Part shown: positions 5,199 through 6,302 of the stretch, piece by piece
Layout: each line of letters opens with the position of its first letter
Numbering within the stretch: the first letter of the stretch is position 1
NCBI GenBank assembly: GCA_903881265.1
Contig: CAIRSV010000351.1
Span: 1-6,302 of the forward strand
DNA length: 6,302 nt
Source of the DNA: an uncultured Bacteroidota bacterium
Lineage (GTDB): Bacteria; Bacteroidota; Bacteroidia; Chitinophagales; Chitinophagaceae
Reading direction: 5' to 3'
The notes under the pieces: model-generated
Told to the model about the DNA's origin: nothing
The model's input: the letters and a program-made list of their open reading frames with translations, nothing else
Databases searched by the model: none
Program-made: the position numbers and the translations under genes

Positions 5199-6302
5199 AT
5201 GAACCTTTCAAATTATCAATCAATACAGAATTATATCGGTGGCGAGTTTGTCGAACCCTTATCAAATGCCTATCTGCAAAATATCAATCCGGCTACAGGT
5301 GAAGTGTTTGGGCAAATTCCAAATAGCAATAGCCATGATGTAGATGCTGCTGTTGCTGCAGCCGAAAAAGCATTTCCATCTTGGAGTGTAAGCACGCCTG
5401 AATTTAGGTTTAAAATCCTCAACCGAATAGCGGAATTAATCGACGAGCATTTGGATGAAATCGCCTTGGCCGAAACCACGGATAACGGCAAGCCCTTGTG
5501 GTTGAGCAAGCGGGTTGATATTCCAAGAGCGTCTAGCAACTTTCGTTTTTTTGCGACAGCCATCATGCATTTTTCAACGGACAGTCATGTGATGGAAGAC
5601 AAGGCAATTAATTATACAGTTCGGCAGCCAGTGGGCATTGTAGGATGTATATCGCCATGGAACCTGCCTTTGTATCTCTTTACCTGGAAGATAGCGCCAG
5701 CATTGGCTGCGGGTAACTGTGTCATTGCGAAGCCGAGTGAAGTAACGCCACTTAGTTCATACCTATTGAGTAAGATTTGTAACGAAGCCGGTTTGCCTGA
5801 TGGTGTATTGAATATCCTGCATGGCGATGGCCCGAGTTGCGGCAGTGCGATTGTGGCTCATCCGAAAATAAAAGCCATTTCATTTACAGGAAGCACTCGC
5901 GCCGGTGAACAAATTGCGTCAGTGGCGGCACCGATGTTTAAAAAATTGTCGCTCGAATTAGGGGGCAAAAATCCGAACGTCATTTTTGCTGATTGTGATT
6001 GGGATAAAATGATGCGAACAACTGTTCAATCTTCTTTTTCAAATCAGGGTCAAATCTGTCTTTGCGGTAGTCGTATCCTCATTAATAAAAGCATCTATGA
6101 AAAATTTAAAGCGGAGTTTATAGAGCGCATAAAAAAATTAACTGTAGGAGATCCGCTGCAAGAGGCATCAAAGCAAGGTGCTGTTGTCAGTAAAGTGCAT
6201 TTCGATAAAGTGATGAATTGTATCGCTGTTGCGAAAGAAGAAGGTGGTACAATTTTATTGGGAGGCGAAGCGGTTACACCTGAAGGACGATGTGCAAACG
6301 GC
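5199..6302 (+). CDS. ALDH8-like aldehyde dehydrogenase, probable 2-aminomuconate/2-hydroxymuconate semialdehyde dehydrogenase (3' end outside window)
   Basis: An NAD-dependent aldehyde dehydrogenase runs off the window end after 368 codons; the full family length is near 480. The ATG at 5199 leads directly into the family N-terminus (YIGGEF at 12-17, NPATGEV at 30-36). Visible hallmarks are D-N-G-K-P at 95-99, S-P-W-N at 152-155 with oxyanion-hole Asn155, the cofactor segment K-P-S-E at 178-181, F-T-G-S-T at 229-233, E-L-G-G-K with general base Glu253, and G-Q-I-C-L-C-G-S-R with nucleophile Cys287. Arg110 aligns with the substrate-tunnel position held by Met124 in human ALDH2, fitting a substrate that carries a carboxylate. 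The P-V-G-I-V-G-C-I-S-P-W-N-L-P-L-Y-L-F signature is typical of the ALDH8/muconic-semialdehyde group. In kynurenine or meta-cleavage catabolism the enzyme oxidises the semialdehyde to the muconate acid. General aldehyde oxidation remains possible. No Shine-Dalgarno sequence precedes the start. Confidence 0.93.
   Translation, partial: MNLSNYQSIQNYIGGEFVEPLSNAYLQNINPATGEVFGQIPNSNSHDVDAAVAAAEKAFPSWSVSTPEFRFKILNRIAELIDEHLDEIALAETTDNGKPLWLSKRVDIPRASSNFRFFATAIMHFSTDSHVMEDKAINYTVRQPVGIVGCISPWNLPLYLFTWKIAPALAAGNCVIAKPSEVTPLSSYLLSKICNEAGLPDGVLNILHGDGPSCGSAIVAHPKIKAISFTGSTRAGEQIASVAAPMFKKLSLELGGKNPNVIFADCDWDKMMRTTVQSSFSNQGQICLCGSRILINKSIYEKFKAEFIERIKKLTVGDPLQEASKQGAVVSKVHFDKVMNCIAVAKEEGGTILLGGEAVTPEGRCANG

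Noticed and set aside
5270..5566. Minus-strand open frame opposite the aldehyde dehydrogenase gene
   Set aside because: The plus-strand frame from 5199 to the window end is an unbroken ALDH with all catalytic residues. This frame is its shadow.

Overview
The window comes from the chromosome of a member of the Bacteroidota, probably a Chitinophagales/Sphingobacteriales-like lineage. Three things point there: a TonB-dependent receptor followed directly by a DUF4249-type lipoprotein, a TAnnTTTG-like promoter element in front of serS, and start codons without Shine-Dalgarno sequences. The phylum call is solid; the finer placement is a guess. No RNA genes, insertion sequences, CRISPR arrays or integration signatures were seen.

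Layout. (1) Positions 1-2127, plus strand: the C-terminal part of a TonB-dependent outer-membrane receptor, cut by the window start, then 6 bases later a complete DUF4249-family lipoprotein. The two look like one uptake operon, with the lipoprotein where a SusD-like partner might be expected. (2) Positions 2191-3462, minus strand: a complete bacterial-type seryl-tRNA synthetase, convergent with the uptake operon. (3) Positions 3463-3606: a 144-bp divergent promoter region between serS and the next plus-strand unit. (4) Positions 3607-6302, plus strand: a small secreted beta-rich protein (probable outer-membrane barrel), an unusual short-chain dehydrogenase/reductase 4 bases downstream, and after a 115-bp gap an ALDH8-like aldehyde dehydrogenase cut by the window end.

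Metabolic reading. The dehydrogenase closely resembles the 2-aminomuconate/2-hydroxymuconate semialdehyde dehydrogenase group. This suggests the beginning of a catabolic cluster for tryptophan through kynurenine and 3-hydroxyanthranilate, or for another meta-cleavage product, with most of it lying beyond position 6302. The SDR beside it keeps a Rossmann fold but has Ser-x3-Arg where classical SDRs have the catalytic Tyr-x3-Lys, so its chemistry is open. This is the most interesting point in an otherwise fairly ordinary window; I see no clear evidence of a wholly new system.
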